From NCBI GenBank assembly GCA_030747485.1, contig JASLKP010000006.1, positions 1-64,000 of the forward strand: DNA of 64,000 nucleotides, in the 5' to 3' direction. This document shows, piece after piece, positions 9,836 to 20,301 of this stretch. Made by a program: the position numbers and the translations under genes. The DNA is from Candidatus Thalassarchaeaceae archaeon (GTDB lineage Archaea; Thermoplasmatota; Poseidoniia; Poseidoniales; Thalassarchaeaceae). The notes below the pieces were generated by a model that ran no database searches, was not told where the DNA came from, and was given only the letters and a program-made list of their open reading frames with translations. Positions within the stretch are counted from its first letter, which is position 1; the number at the start of each line of letters is the position of its first letter.

Positions 9836-12800
9836 ATGTTTAACCTACCACCCGGAAATGCCGTTGACCCTGAAGCTGACTTGAGTGAAAGCCTGACCCA
9901 AATGCCCTTTGAAGCGGGCGTAGTATCTCATTACAAACCACGTGCGAAAACCCCGTGCGCCCATCGTTTAGTTTACGGTGGCCGAGTCGTAGGATGGTTG
10001 GCTGAAGCGGAAGCAAAACAATCGTTTGTCGTTGGAGAAGCAGCTAAAGTCAGATTGTTGGAACTCTCTGATTCACACGAATTGAAGGCACGGGGTGCAG
10101 AATGGAGTTCTGCACAATTTACTGAAGTCGCTCAAAGAATTCCTGAAGCGTTTCCAGACCCATCTGATGTTGCTGCACTACTAGCACAAGGTGCAGCTGC
10201 ACTACCTGTCGAAGCGAAGGACCTAGCATTACTTGTTGATCGACTTGTAGATTCTGACGAAGTCAGGGGTGCACTCGCCTTTGAGGATGGAGTGCTCATT
10301 CACAATTCAGGAGATTTACCTAGCACTGCTGAATCACTTGCAGAATTGGGACACGAACGAATGGTTGGATTGTCATCAATGGCATCTGAATTCGGACAAG
10401 AAGATGCTTTATCCGCAACAATCAGACTTGATGGAGGACTACTCACATTCTCCGAAGCGGGTCAAGCCATGGTGGGCATTTGGTCCCGACATTCTGCAGA
10501 TGCTCAAGCAGTATTGTCCAATGCAGCCAGCATGATTAGTAGTGTACCAGAGGCAGTATTAACAGAAGGTGGTGAATTGCCTGAAGGCTTCATTGTCAAA
10601 GAAAGCAAAAGTGGAATTGATCAGTTAATCTCATCATTACGTGAGGCCCATGAAGGGAATGTAACGGGTCACCTTGAATCAATGAGTGATGCGGATGATT
10701 CAATCTCAATTGTTCTAATCGATGGTGTGCCAGTTGGCATAAGAGAATCAAATGATACCACCCTCACCGATGCAGTTCATTCAATGACTGTATCTTCACG
10801 TCGTCTCCGCTTGCATCGATTGGATCGAGGATCACGACTAGAACTAGCAGGTTCAACTGTAGAAGATTGGTCGTTGGCCCACCTGGTAGAAGCCATTGCG
10901 AATTGTCGAACTCGTTCTGAAGACAGGAAGCGATTACTCTCAGGGCGCCTTGATGCACTATTCGATTTCAATCTAGGAATTGAAGCGATGGAATCAGGTC
11001 GTTCAACATGGAAGATGGTCGAAGGTGGTGGCGGAACTGCAACACTAATGCCTGTATCCAGTGGCAAGGTCCTCACTCCTGCAGGAGGAGAAGTGAAGCA
11101 ACGACTAGAACAATTGGAACACGATAGAATCTCACTTGAGAGAGAAAAAGGACGACTTGAACGCGAAGTCAATGATGCACGTGCATCCCGTGACGAAGCA
11201 CGTGAATCGATGCATGATTTGGAAGCAACTCTAAGCGAAGCGAGAGAAGAACGTAGTGCATTACACAGAGAAATCGATGATCTTTCAGCAAAAATGAGAA
11301 TCAATGCAGAAGAGGCGGATGAAGCCAGTGCACTCTCTGATCGATTGGCAAAACGCGTTGCAGAACTTGAACACATGGTTGAGAAACGTGCTGAAGAATT
11401 GGCTAGCGCACTAGGCGAATTTGATTCACGTGAAACCCTGTTGGGGGACCTTAGAGATCTTTCAACTGAAGAGGCTCGAGTGAAATCTGAACTATCTGCG
11501 GCTGATACTCGACTGGATGAAGTTCGCAAAGCATTGGACCATGATGAGAGGCTACAGCGTGTCCTAACTGAACAAGTTGGTGCCCAAAGAGATCGCCACC
11601 GACTTGGCCAAGGAGAACTAGACGAAGTTGAACGACGCATTGAATCTCAAAGAGCCGAATTATCAGAACTTGAAGCAGAAGCACATGCTCATCGTCGATT
11701 AATGGAAGAGGAACGGGGACGTTTGTCTGATTCAGAACGAAAATCAACTATTATGCAATCTGAACTCCGTGAAATGATGGAAGAAAGAAGAATGCTACTT
11801 CGTGAATTAGGAGATTTAGATGCCCGAAAGGCCCAATCTGAGACCGAACTTCGAATGCTACTTGAACAGGCCGAAGATTTGCAAGAAGCACATGAAATGG
11901 CCCTCTTAGACTTACAAGAAGCAGACCGGATTCGTGCCAGACTTGCAGAGGAGCCCCTAGCTCAAGCACTGTTGGGCGACGATCGTGGGCTCTCCAGCCT
12001 TGAACCAGTATTGGACCGTATGGCAAATGCACGTAGTCGCGGTTACAGTATCGTCCTATTGGATCGCGCAGTCGAACGTGCGCTTTCCATTATCCAGCAC
12101 AGCGTAGATGAAGTTGCACGAACGCCCCGATATCTTCTGTCTACAGAAGTTATGGAATTATTGGAACGTCAAGCACCAGAAACCGCTGGAACGGTACGAG
12201 GACTTACACGTTGGTCGGTCCAATCAAGGCTTGAACATCAATTGGCTGAAACTGTACAACATGTTGTCATCGACCTTGAGGGCCTGTTGGAGGAATACGA
12301 ACAATCAGTGACCATGCTTGCACAACTACAGGATGTACTCAGAGGATTGGTAGACCTCGGCCTTCCTGCTGAAGAAATCAAACCACTCGAAAGGTTCAGC
12401 CATATGCCTGAGGCATTGCCTCATCTATCGATTGAAGTCCGTCGAATGATACAGAAGTCATTGGATGAAATCTATCTTGATGCTGACCGTAGAACTGCAG
12501 GTGACGCTGTTGGATTAGCTGAAACTGTTGAAGTCCTAGAACAATTACTGCGACGACTAGATGTTGCAGGATTGACGGGAGAAGATCCTGCTGGAATATT
12601 GTGGTCTTTCCAACGTACAGGGAGTCTTCCATTCGAAGCTGATGGGCTCGCACGACATGAAAGACCCAACATCAACAACGAGGCAGTAATTCACATGAAT
12701 CCAGTAGACATCAGTCCAACGGTTGCTGATGTCACACCAGTTGTTGCTCCAAGCGCTCCGACAGCAGCACCGACACCAGAGGCAAGCGCAGCCCCCGCAT

Positions 12801-13072
12801 CAAATTCAACTTGGGAGCCAATCGAAGAGGCTGCAGAAGAAGATGGGATTGATATTTCAACCCGCATTTCTGCTGGACTCATTCCTTCAGAAACACCTGG
12901 TACACCTGAAGAAGTTGCACTCATGGCAAAAATCGATGTTGAATTGGCAAATGTAGATGCCTCGGCAGAAGTACGTGATGGAACTGAAAATGGTGTACCG
13001 CCACCAGCAGATCCTGCTCACCGCGACGCTCTGGATGATTTAGAACGCGAACTATCTGACCTTGATTTCTGA
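9836..13072 (+). CDS. 1078-aa protein: N-terminal Roadblock-like region(s), long central coiled coil, globular helical region, Pro/Ala-rich linker, acidic C-terminus
   Basis: Central segment VKQRLEQLEHDRISLEREKGRLEREV... (about 11090-11950) shows clear heptad-like charge/hydrophobic pattern; N-terminal segment VRGALAFEDGVLIHNSGDLP...LSATIRLDGGLLTFSEAGQAMVGIWSR resembles Roadblock. Confidence 0.8.
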   Translation: MFNLPPGNAVDPEADLSESLTQMPFEAGVVSHYKPRAKTPCAHRLVYGGRVVGWLAEAEAKQSFVVGEAAKVRLLELSDSHELKARGAEWSSAQFTEVAQRIPEAFPDPSDVAALLAQGAAALPVEAKDLALLVDRLVDSDEVRGALAFEDGVLIHNSGDLPSTAESLAELGHERMVGLSSMASEFGQEDALSATIRLDGGLLTFSEAGQAMVGIWSRHSADAQAVLSNAASMISSVPEAVLTEGGELPEGFIVKESKSGIDQLISSLREAHEGNVTGHLESMSDADDSISIVLIDGVPVGIRESNDTTLTDAVHSMTVSSRRLRLHRLDRGSRLELAGSTVEDWSLAHLVEAIANCRTRSEDRKRLLSGRLDALFDFNLGIEAMESGRSTWKMVEGGGGTATLMPVSSGKVLTPAGGEVKQRLEQLEHDRISLEREKGRLEREVNDARASRDEARESMHDLEATLSEAREERSALHREIDDLSAKMRINAEEADEASALSDRLAKRVAELEHMVEKRAEELASALGEFDSRETLLGDLRDLSTEEARVKSELSAADTRLDEVRKALDHDERLQRVLTEQVGAQRDRHRLGQGELDEVERRIESQRAELSELEAEAHAHRRLMEEERGRLSDSERKSTIMQSELREMMEERRMLLRELGDLDARKAQSETELRMLLEQAEDLQEAHEMALLDLQEADRIRARLAEEPLAQALLGDDRGLSSLEPVLDRMANARSRGYSIVLLDRAVERALSIIQHSVDEVARTPRYLLSTEVMELLERQAPETAGTVRGLTRWSVQSRLEHQLAETVQHVVIDLEGLLEEYEQSVTMLAQLQDVLRGLVDLGLPAEEIKPLERFSHMPEALPHLSIEVRRMIQKSLDEIYLDADRRTAGDAVGLAETVEVLEQLLRRLDVAGLTGEDPAGILWSFQRTGSLPFEADGLARHERPNINNEAVIHMNPVDISPTVADVTPVVAPSAPTAAPTPEASAAPASNSTWEPIEEAAEEDGIDISTRISAGLIPSETPGTPEEVALMAKIDVELANVDASAEVRDGTENGVPPPADPAHRDALDDLERELSDLDF

Positions 13073-13082
13073 GGTGGAAAAG

Positions 13083-13367
13083 ATGGAAGAGGTACCCGCC
13101 TCACCAATGGACTCTGCTCAAGGCGATGGGACGCTCATGGGTAGAACGGAGACACATGGCCGCCCATACCCACATTTGGGTGAAAAATTCGGTGTCTTAC
13201 TTTCAATTGTGATCGTTGTCTATCTTGGTTGTTGGATGTGGAGTGATTCAGGATGGGCAAATCCAATTCTGTGGATTACCTCAATCTGTGGACTTCCATT
13301 GCTTACGATGTTCCTAGCAGAAATGTTTGGTAAAATCGTCCACACGTTGCATCAACGGAGTGAATAA
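13083..13367 (+). CDS. Small two-TM membrane protein, about 94 aa
   Basis: Two hydrophobic segments (FGVLLSIVIVVYLGCWMW; NPILWITSICGLPLLTMFLAEMF); overlaps nothing, follows the coiled-coil gene. Confidence 0.7.
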   Translation: MEEVPASPMDSAQGDGTLMGRTETHGRPYPHLGEKFGVLLSIVIVVYLGCWMWSDSGWANPILWITSICGLPLLTMFLAEMFGKIVHTLHQRSE

Positions 13368-14627
13368 TCAAGGGTTTGTACGACCCTTTGCCTTCTGAAT
13401 GGCAGTTTCAACCCATCCGGAGATTCTTTGCCACGGTACAATGTATCTCAACGCAGCAACGAATGTCAAAAACAGCATCGCAGAGATTACCTTGCCATAG
13501 GTGAGTCTCAATTCTAGAGATTCACGAACTTGGCCACTCCATTGTCCAGAACCTGCCCAACCCACAACGTCGATTATGAGGTCGTCAAACTTCAGAGCCA
13601 ACATTGTGACCAATGTCATCGCAAACACAATCACCACTGACTGTAGCATGTGACTGTTCATCAAATTCTGGAATTGACGAACATATTCAGGGTCCTTCTT
13701 ACATGACTCTGGGAGCCTGAATGCGTATTCCAAGAAGCGAATTGTGGCATGGGCTGTTTCTGAATATACCATCAACAGTATGGCGACCAATAACAAACTC
13801 CAGACATCACTTGAGATGAGTCCGCCCAACGAATCAGCTTCTCCAATTTGAGTGGGGAGCGGATTCAAACCAGGAGAATAAGGATCTGAACTAGATGCGA
13901 GTTGGTTGACCACTCCTTCGTAAGACAATAACGCATACAATCCAAGGAAGATGAGCATAATTGCAATTGACCAGTTGACCATTCGTTTCGATAAACCCCA
14001 GATACCAATCAAACCAAACAGAACAGGTGAGACAATGAGGATGACGATGAGTGCTTGGATATACACAGCCAATGGCCAAACCAAATGATTTGCATGATTT
14101 AGAGATGAATCCGCATCATGCCCAAAGGGCAAGTATAGATCAAAACTGGTAATCATTCCAAACGTCCAAGTCAGAAGGAACATTCCTGCAAGGAATAAAA
14201 TCAGGGCACCCAACAAACCGAGGGTGATTTTCCGACGTCGCTGAGGTGGCTGGAAATTTAGGGCAACCCATGCACCAGATACCATGGCCATGAGTAGAAT
14301 TGGCATGAAATAACGACCATCACCTTCGTTTCCTTGACCAGTCATCCAATCCGGTATTGGCAATTCATCAAATCCACTATCGCTTCCTGCGAAATACTCC
14401 TCAATTGCATCCAATGTGAGTGTATGATCAAGAGCGGGGCACCAAGCATCCTGTTCCACATAGGTAGGGTGACAATGGCCGAAAACTCGAGTCATTGTCA
14501 AGAAGAGCCAGATTAATGCGAGGCTAGCAACCATCTGGAGACCGACCACTCTCCAATCCTTCCGAAGTACGCGTAGATGGAGGCTTGTGAGGCCCTCTTC
14601 TTGCTGTTCTACATCTCCTGCCATCAT
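13368..14627 (-). CDS. Polytopic membrane protein, 419 aa
   Basis: Multiple TM segments; 9 nt downstream of the DUF58 gene. Confidence 0.75.
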   Translation of the reverse strand: MMAGDVEQQEEGLTSLHLRVLRKDWRVVGLQMVASLALIWLFLTMTRVFGHCHPTYVEQDAWCPALDHTLTLDAIEEYFAGSDSGFDELPIPDWMTGQGNEGDGRYFMPILLMAMVSGAWVALNFQPPQRRRKITLGLLGALILFLAGMFLLTWTFGMITSFDLYLPFGHDADSSLNHANHLVWPLAVYIQALIVILIVSPVLFGLIGIWGLSKRMVNWSIAIMLIFLGLYALLSYEGVVNQLASSSDPYSPGLNPLPTQIGEADSLGGLISSDVWSLLLVAILLMVYSETAHATIRFLEYAFRLPESCKKDPEYVRQFQNLMNSHMLQSVVIVFAMTLVTMLALKFDDLIIDVVGWAGSGQWSGQVRESLELRLTYGKVISAMLFLTFVAALRYIVPWQRISGWVETAIQKAKGRTNP

Positions 14628-14636
14628 CTCACCTCC

Positions 14637-15887
14637 TTACATTTTCACCTGTAGCAGTGCTTGTGAAAGTTCTACATCTGGCATCCAATCAATGACTCTC
14701 GCACCGTAACCTGCGACTGCAGACAATCGGTTCTGTCTCTCAAGTTTCATGACTTCGTAAGACATGCGTGGGATACGACTGACGAGGCGTTCGTAATCGA
14801 TACTACTTGGTGAAAGTACGACGACTTCGTGACCTCTACCAGCCAAGTCGCGAATGGCATTGGATACTGTCCCGTCACCCTCTAGACTACTGATGATGAA
14901 TACGGGGCTACCTCGGCTAAATCGAGGGGCGAGTGCATTCGTAACTGCTTGTAATGGCATATTCCCTTTTGGAGCAACACCAGCCAAACTACTGAGGATT
15001 TTGAAATATTGTTTGTCTCCACCATCTGCTGGTAGATATGACAACTGATCATCGAATACTGCTAAGGCCACTGAGTCTCTGCGCTTCAAGAAGTAAGAAG
15101 CAAGACTTGCTGCGGCGATGGTACCCATTTCAAGGGGGTTTTTCAAGACCGTTCCAATCCTAGATATATCTCTTGAATCGAGCAAGAGGAACACGTCAGT
15201 CACTGCATCTCGACACTTCTCATTGACCATCATGATACCAGTACGAGCAAATGCCTTCCAATTGATAATCTTGAATGGGTCGCCTGGAACATACTCTCTG
15301 AGTGAATAAAATTCGGTACCGGGACCGGGTGTGCGTAGAGTCGTTGCACCTGTGTACATCTTTGGAGTACGTGAACGAATCATTGCTTCTTCGACATCAC
15401 GTACTTGTGGAAATACGATGATACCTGAACGGTGATCGATGTACATTTCTTGACTGAAGAGATTGAAGGTGTTTCGGTATCTAATCGAGACTGGGCCAAA
15501 AGAAAAGTGCCCACGTAATGGACACCGGAGAACATAGCGGATTCGAGTGGTTTCTCCTGGGCCTAAGTTCACGCGCATGTAATTGAGTCCACTTCGTAAT
15601 TTCATTTCGTGCGGTACGTTGTCGAATATTTCCAATTGTTGCGTCCTTCTGGTAGAACTGTTGGTAATTGCCAATTCAACATACAAATCATCGCCTTTGT
15701 AGAGATTGTCAGCAGATAGGGTTCTGACGATTTCAAGATTACCGTGACCGGAAACCCAACTGTTAATTGCGAGGAATGCACAGAACATCAATCCCAAAAT
15801 CATCAATTGGAAATTTGAAATCATCATACCGATGAGAACTAGAGATATACCTGATGCGAGCATCAATGCAGCCTTACGTGTCCACAT
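14637..15887 (-). CDS. DUF58 domain membrane protein
   Basis: EFYSLREYVPGDPFKIINWKAFARTGIMMVNEK DUF58 signature after two N-terminal TMs. Confidence 0.9.
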   Translation of the reverse strand: MWTRKAALMLASGISLVLIGMMISNFQLMILGLMFCAFLAINSWVSGHGNLEIVRTLSADNLYKGDDLYVELAITNSSTRRTQQLEIFDNVPHEMKLRSGLNYMRVNLGPGETTRIRYVLRCPLRGHFSFGPVSIRYRNTFNLFSQEMYIDHRSGIIVFPQVRDVEEAMIRSRTPKMYTGATTLRTPGPGTEFYSLREYVPGDPFKIINWKAFARTGIMMVNEKCRDAVTDVFLLLDSRDISRIGTVLKNPLEMGTIAAASLASYFLKRRDSVALAVFDDQLSYLPADGGDKQYFKILSSLAGVAPKGNMPLQAVTNALAPRFSRGSPVFIISSLEGDGTVSNAIRDLAGRGHEVVVLSPSSIDYERLVSRIPRMSYEVMKLERQNRLSAVAGYGARVIDWMPDVELSQALLQVKM

Positions 15888-15902
15888 GATTCGTCACCTC
15901 GC

Positions 15903-17570
15903 TTACTTGCGCCCCCACATTTTCACTCGCTTAACAACTGCAACCAGCTGCTCAAGACTATATTTGCGATCTTCAAAGACGAATTTGACCAATACTGGAT
16001 CTGCAATCATTCTCTGTAATTCACGCGCAGGGAGTGCATCAAATTCGTCTCTTGTTAACGAATTGAGATTCCGCACTCGAGATAACAACACCTGTTTTAC
16101 TTTGTTAGCACGACCATAGTATCCATATCGTCTAGCATCACCAAATCCATAGTAAATGATACTGAATACGTGACGCCAAGGTTCGGGATCTACCTTCTTG
16201 ATGATGACTGCCTCAAAGGTAACGAATAATGCTAAGAAAAGGAATAACATGGCCATCCAATCATTTGTGAAATAGACAAGGATGTAGTAAATCAAATTGT
16301 AAGTGTCCCCCATAGCGCTGGGCTGCTGGTGGCGACTTTCGTCGAAAATAACTTGCTTGCCAGAACCGGAAGTACCCGTTGGTTGACCTGCTGAATTTGT
16401 AGCATTGTCATGACTCAATAAAGCCTCGGCAACCATATCTAAAATCCACTTTCGGTTATCATTATCTGGGACTGACTTTCCATTGAGGTCACCATAATCT
16501 CCACCATTTGCATCATCGTGGTCATAGACGACATTGATCAGTGCAGAACCATCGGTCACAAAGATTGCACGACCCATTGGGCTTGCCCCTGGATCTTCAT
16601 CACAATCTCTGTTCAAGCATACTTTGACTGCTAGGGTGAATGGGCCTTGTTCATCACTTTCAACACCGCCACCCTCAAAACCGACTGTCAGATTTCCATC
16701 ATCATTCGTATCCAAATACGAATCCTGACTTGAACGGCCGATTGCATAACGGTTCTCCGCTTGGAACTCTGCAGCATTCTTGTCAAATGCTGAGGGACTA
16801 TTCAGCAGAACGTTGTAATCAGTTGAGAAATTCCAACTACCAGATTCTAAGTGATGAGAACATAGACCTGCATCGTCACTGGTCAATTGTTGTAGATTAG
16901 TGGGATTATTTGGAGAATCATCTAGTCGATCGATGATACCATCGCCATCGCCATCAGAAAAACACGGATGTTGTGACGACATGTCTGTTCCAGTGTAATC
17001 GTAAGCATCAGTCACATTCATCCAGATGTAATTGTGATCCAATTCACGAGCCCATGATTCGCCGTCGTATAATCGGTGGCCACTGTATTCCAGACCAAAG
17101 ACGGAAGCCAATCCTCGAGCCCAACCAAAATCATCCATCACGATGATTGTGCCACCTCTTTCGACGTAACCAATGATTGCCTCAATCTCAGTAGTCGTGT
17201 ATCCTTCATTCTCACTGAATTGAACAACGTTAGACTCGCCAGTAAAACGTGGTAACGAAATTGTATCTTGTTCAACTCCAGTCACGATAAAGACCGTATC
17301 TTCAGGATTGTCAATCTCTTCAAGAAGTACTGGAGACGAGACGAGACTTCTAGTATCAACACCCATGTCTTTCAAATCACTTCTTAGTGTAGACAAATCA
17401 TCCCAATCATCGTCATATGCCGATAGATGTGGGTCACCCTCAACGAGGTACGCACTGACAATACTGTACAGCAATAAAGCAAGGACGACATAGAAAGCCA
17501 ACATGAGGCCACCTCGCCTCACCTTCTTGGACCGTAACGCGGTCTTGATGTCGATTTTTGGGAGATTCAT
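15903..17570 (-). CDS. DUF4350-like membrane protein with inserted TSP3-like Asp-rich repeat
   Basis: GGTIIVMDDFGWARGLASVFGLEYSG and next to DUF58; DGDGDGIIDRLDDSPNNPTN resembles thrombospondin type-3 repeat. Confidence 0.7.
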   Translation of the reverse strand: MNLPKIDIKTALRSKKVRRGGLMLAFYVVLALLLYSIVSAYLVEGDPHLSAYDDDWDDLSTLRSDLKDMGVDTRSLVSSPVLLEEIDNPEDTVFIVTGVEQDTISLPRFTGESNVVQFSENEGYTTTEIEAIIGYVERGGTIIVMDDFGWARGLASVFGLEYSGHRLYDGESWARELDHNYIWMNVTDAYDYTGTDMSSQHPCFSDGDGDGIIDRLDDSPNNPTNLQQLTSDDAGLCSHHLESGSWNFSTDYNVLLNSPSAFDKNAAEFQAENRYAIGRSSQDSYLDTNDDGNLTVGFEGGGVESDEQGPFTLAVKVCLNRDCDEDPGASPMGRAIFVTDGSALINVVYDHDDANGGDYGDLNGKSVPDNDNRKWILDMVAEALLSHDNATNSAGQPTGTSGSGKQVIFDESRHQQPSAMGDTYNLIYYILVYFTNDWMAMLFLFLALFVTFEAVIIKKVDPEPWRHVFSIIYYGFGDARRYGYYGRANKVKQVLLSRVRNLNSLTRDEFDALPARELQRMIADPVLVKFVFEDRKYSLEQLVAVVKRVKMWGRK

Positions 17571-17663
17571 ACGAAATACCTCACCACATCAGCCCGGACG
17601 TGTATGCTGAGACGCCGAAGTGGGACTTAAGACCGTTGCGCGATGTTGGAAGGCTAGTGCTTC

Positions 17664-17680
17664 CCCGCCCGTAGGGCGGG
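17664..17680 (+). repeat. Hairpin CCCGCCC-GTA-GGGCGGG abutting stop of PRC-barrel gene
   Basis: Perfect 7-bp stem. Confidence 0.9.
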
Positions 17681-17923
17681 TCAACGACTCAAATGGATGT
17701 CCTCGTCCACTTTCTCAACCTCTTCTGTGGGGACCAATAGATGATCACCATATGTTGGCCAAGGCAGTAAATTTGGATCCAATCCCGAATCTAATTCTAG
17801 CAACATGCCAAGGACATTGCCTGTTGCTTCATCCACGACTAAATCAGCAATGATTCCAAGCAAGTCACCTCGGCTATCAACGACTCTACGTCCAGTTAAT
17901 TCTGAACTGAAAGCCGCTGGCAA
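17681..17923 (-). CDS. PRC-barrel domain protein, TTG start
   Basis: LTGRRVVDSRGDLLGIIADLVVDEATGNVLGMLLELD PRC-barrel pattern; GAGGTGAT Shine-Dalgarno upstream of TTG and overlapping the cdc48 stop region. Confidence 0.85.
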   Translation of the reverse strand: MPAAFSSELTGRRVVDSRGDLLGIIADLVVDEATGNVLGMLLELDSGLDPNLLPWPTYGDHLLVPTEEVEKVDEDIHLSR

Positions 17924-17932
17924 AATATCACC

Positions 17933-20158
17933 TCAAACGCTTTCGATTCCCATCAAACTGTCAGGTTTTCGGCGAATACTATCAAGGCCACTCGTGAGCA
18001 TGGCTTCAAGTTTTGAATAATATTCGAGCATATCTGGAGTGACGGTTGGCCTTACTCTACCAATTGCCTCCTCAAAGTGCTTCTTGGAAATAGATTTCTT
18101 GCCAACCCGCATTGAGATTAGAGCGGCTTCACGACATACGGCTTCAACATCTGCACCTGTGAAATTATCCATTTGATCAGTTAGGCTCTCAAGATTGAAT
18201 TTTCCAAGAGGCATGTCTCGAGTGTGTATTTTCAGAATTTCTCGTAAACTGCCCTTATCGGGAGGCGGAATGTGAAGTACACGTTCAAAGCGACCACTTC
18301 GCAATAATGCAGGATCAATCATCTCGGGTCGATTGGTCGCTGCAATTACAATTACACCCTCCATTGATTCAACACCATCCATACTTGATAACATCTGATT
18401 TACAACTCGATTAGCAACGTCTGAACCTTCACCACTTGTGGAGTGACGAATCCCTGCAATTGACTCAAATTCATCAAAGAAAATGATTGACGGGCTTGCC
18501 TGTTTTGCTTTCTTGAAAACCTCGCGTACTGCCTTCTCAGATTCACCCACCCATTTGGAGATCAGTTCGGGGCCTTTGACTGAGATGAAATTGGCCTTTG
18601 CCTCATTTGCAATTGCCTTAGCAATGAGGGTTTTTCCAGTACCAGGTGCACCGAAAAGCACGATTCCACGAGGTGGTTTAATTCCGAAATGTTCGAACCG
18701 ATCAGGCATTGTTAATGGCCATTCTACAGATTCTTTGAGTCGCTCTTTGACATCCTCTAAACCACCAACGTCAGTCCATGATACCTCGGGAATTTCAATG
18801 TAAATTTCTCGTAACGCACTCGGTTCAATTTCACGGATTGCTAGACGGAAATCATTCATCAGCACCTCCATCTTTTCAAGGACTTCAGGCGGGATTTCAT
18901 CTAAATCTAAGTCTATTTCAGGCAAATAACGTCGCAGAGCCTTCATCGCTGCTTCACGAGTTAATGAAGAAATATCTGCACCTACGAATCCATAAGAATT
19001 CTCAAGAATCCATTCCATATCGAAATCATCTGAAATCGGCATGCCACGTGTATGAATGTTGACAATCTCCCGACGTCCATTCTTATCGGGTACACCAATC
19101 TCTAACTCTCTGTCAAAGCGACCGGGGCGACGAAGGGCCTGATCAATGGCATCTGGTCGATTGGTAGCACCAATGACTACGACATTGTCTCGTCCGTGCA
19201 TGCCATCCATCAAAGTTAGAAGTTGAGCGACTACTCTTCGCTCCACTTCACCGGATACGTCTTCACGCTTGGGGGCGATACTATCGAGTTCGTCAATGAA
19301 AATAATCGCTGGAGCATTACTTGCAGCTTCATCAAATATTTCGCGTAATTGTTTTTCAGATTCACCATAATATTTTGAAATAATTTCTGGTCCATTAATG
19401 CTAGTGAAATGAGCATTGGTCTCATTCGCTACAGCCTTTGCAATCATTGTTTTTCCAGTACCTGGTGGACCATGTAAAAGAACGCCTTTCGGAGGATCGA
19501 TACCAAGTCTTCGGAAGAGAATCGGGTGTTTCAAAGGTAATTCAATCATCTCGCGTACCTTGTGTAATTGGTCACCCAACCCTCCAATGTCCTCGTACAT
19601 GATGGAAGAGACTTCGCCCCCATGTTCTTCATTCGTTGGATCTTCCTTAATGACAATCTCAGTATCAGGTAAAACCTGTACGATTCCCTTGGGGTTGGTC
19701 GAAACAATAGCGAAAGGAAGGGCTTCCGCAAATAGGGTCATTCCTGGAATGAAAATACGGTCGCCGGCAACAATTGGGCGCTTATTGAGGCCACGACGAG
19801 CAAACCCTTCGATTCCCGGCCCAAAGCGTACCTTTTGCTGTTTAGCCATGACTGGACTGAGGACCAAGCGCGTACACGGTTTTGTTTCAACCTTCTTGAT
19901 GGTGACGCGATCACCAAGACTGACACCTGCATTCTTTCTAATGATACCATCAATCCTAATGACACCCAAATTGGCATCTTCAGGTCGACAGCGCCAAACA
20001 ATGGCCGCAGTGCTGCTTTCACCTTTAATTTCAATTACGTCGCCTGGCTTGAGATTTAACTCATTGTCAAATGGAACTCTTGCACGCCCGTGCCCTACAT
20101 CACTTGGTATAGCCTTCGCAACTCGCAAAGATAGTGTCTTGTCATCATCATCTGCCAT
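17933..20158 (-). CDS. Cdc48/VAT-type AAA ATPase (two AAA domains)
   Basis: [17 protein letters not shown] and [17 protein letters not shown] Walker [13 protein letters not shown] and [12 protein letters not shown] Walker B, N-terminal double-psi barrel region. Confidence 0.96.
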   Translation of the reverse strand: MADDDDKTLSLRVAKAIPSDVGHGRARVPFDNELNLKPGDVIEIKGESSTAAIVWRCRPEDANLGVIRIDGIIRKNAGVSLGDRVTIKKVETKPCTRLVLSPVMAKQQKVRFGPGIEGFARRGLNKRPIVAGDRIFIPGMTLFAEALPFAIVSTNPKGIVQVLPDTEIVIKEDPTNEEHGGEVSSIMYEDIGGLGDQLHKVREMIELPLKHPILFRRLGIDPPKGVLLHGPPGTGKTMIAKAVANETNAHFTSINGPEIISKYYGESEKQLREIFDEAASNAPAIIFIDELDSIAPKREDVSGEVERRVVAQLLTLMDGMHGRDNVVVIGATNRPDAIDQALRRPGRFDRELEIGVPDKNGRREIVNIHTRGMPISDDFDMEWILENSYGFVGADISSLTREAAMKALRRYLPEIDLDLDEIPPEVLEKMEVLMNDFRLAIREIEPSALREIYIEIPEVSWTDVGGLEDVKERLKESVEWPLTMPDRFEHFGIKPPRGIVLFGAPGTGKTLIAKAIANEAKANFISVKGPELISKWVGESEKAVREVFKKAKQASPSIIFFDEFESIAGIRHSTSGEGSDVANRVVNQMLSSMDGVESMEGVIVIAATNRPEMIDPALLRSGRFERVLHIPPPDKGSLREILKIHTRDMPLGKFNLESLTDQMDNFTGADVEAVCREAALISMRVGKKSISKKHFEEAIGRVRPTVTPDMLEYYSKLEAMLTSGLDSIRRKPDSLMGIESV

Positions 20159-20301
20159 GGTCCTGCCTCCAGACAAGTTGCCGATTCTACTGACCCCCTA
20201 AAACCCCTTCATTCGTAATTCTCCATCAAATGCTAGTCTAGATGTGTCTTTTCAGGTGCCAAAAAGGGAGGATTGATGATGGGGAGGTGGGTCGACGCAG
20301 T

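Noticed and set aside
10777-11640. 287-aa Ser/Arg-rich minus-strand ORF
   Set aside because: Antisense shadow of the coiled-coil coding region (GAA/GAG read as TTC/CTC, Ser-rich artefact).
15832-16119. 95-aa plus-strand ORF and similar short ORFs nested in long genes
   Set aside because: Fully contained antisense or out-of-frame to well-supported coding regions.
19416-20201. 261-aa plus-strand ORF
   Set aside because: Antisense to the cdc48/VAT gene; composition is a mirror of the real gene.
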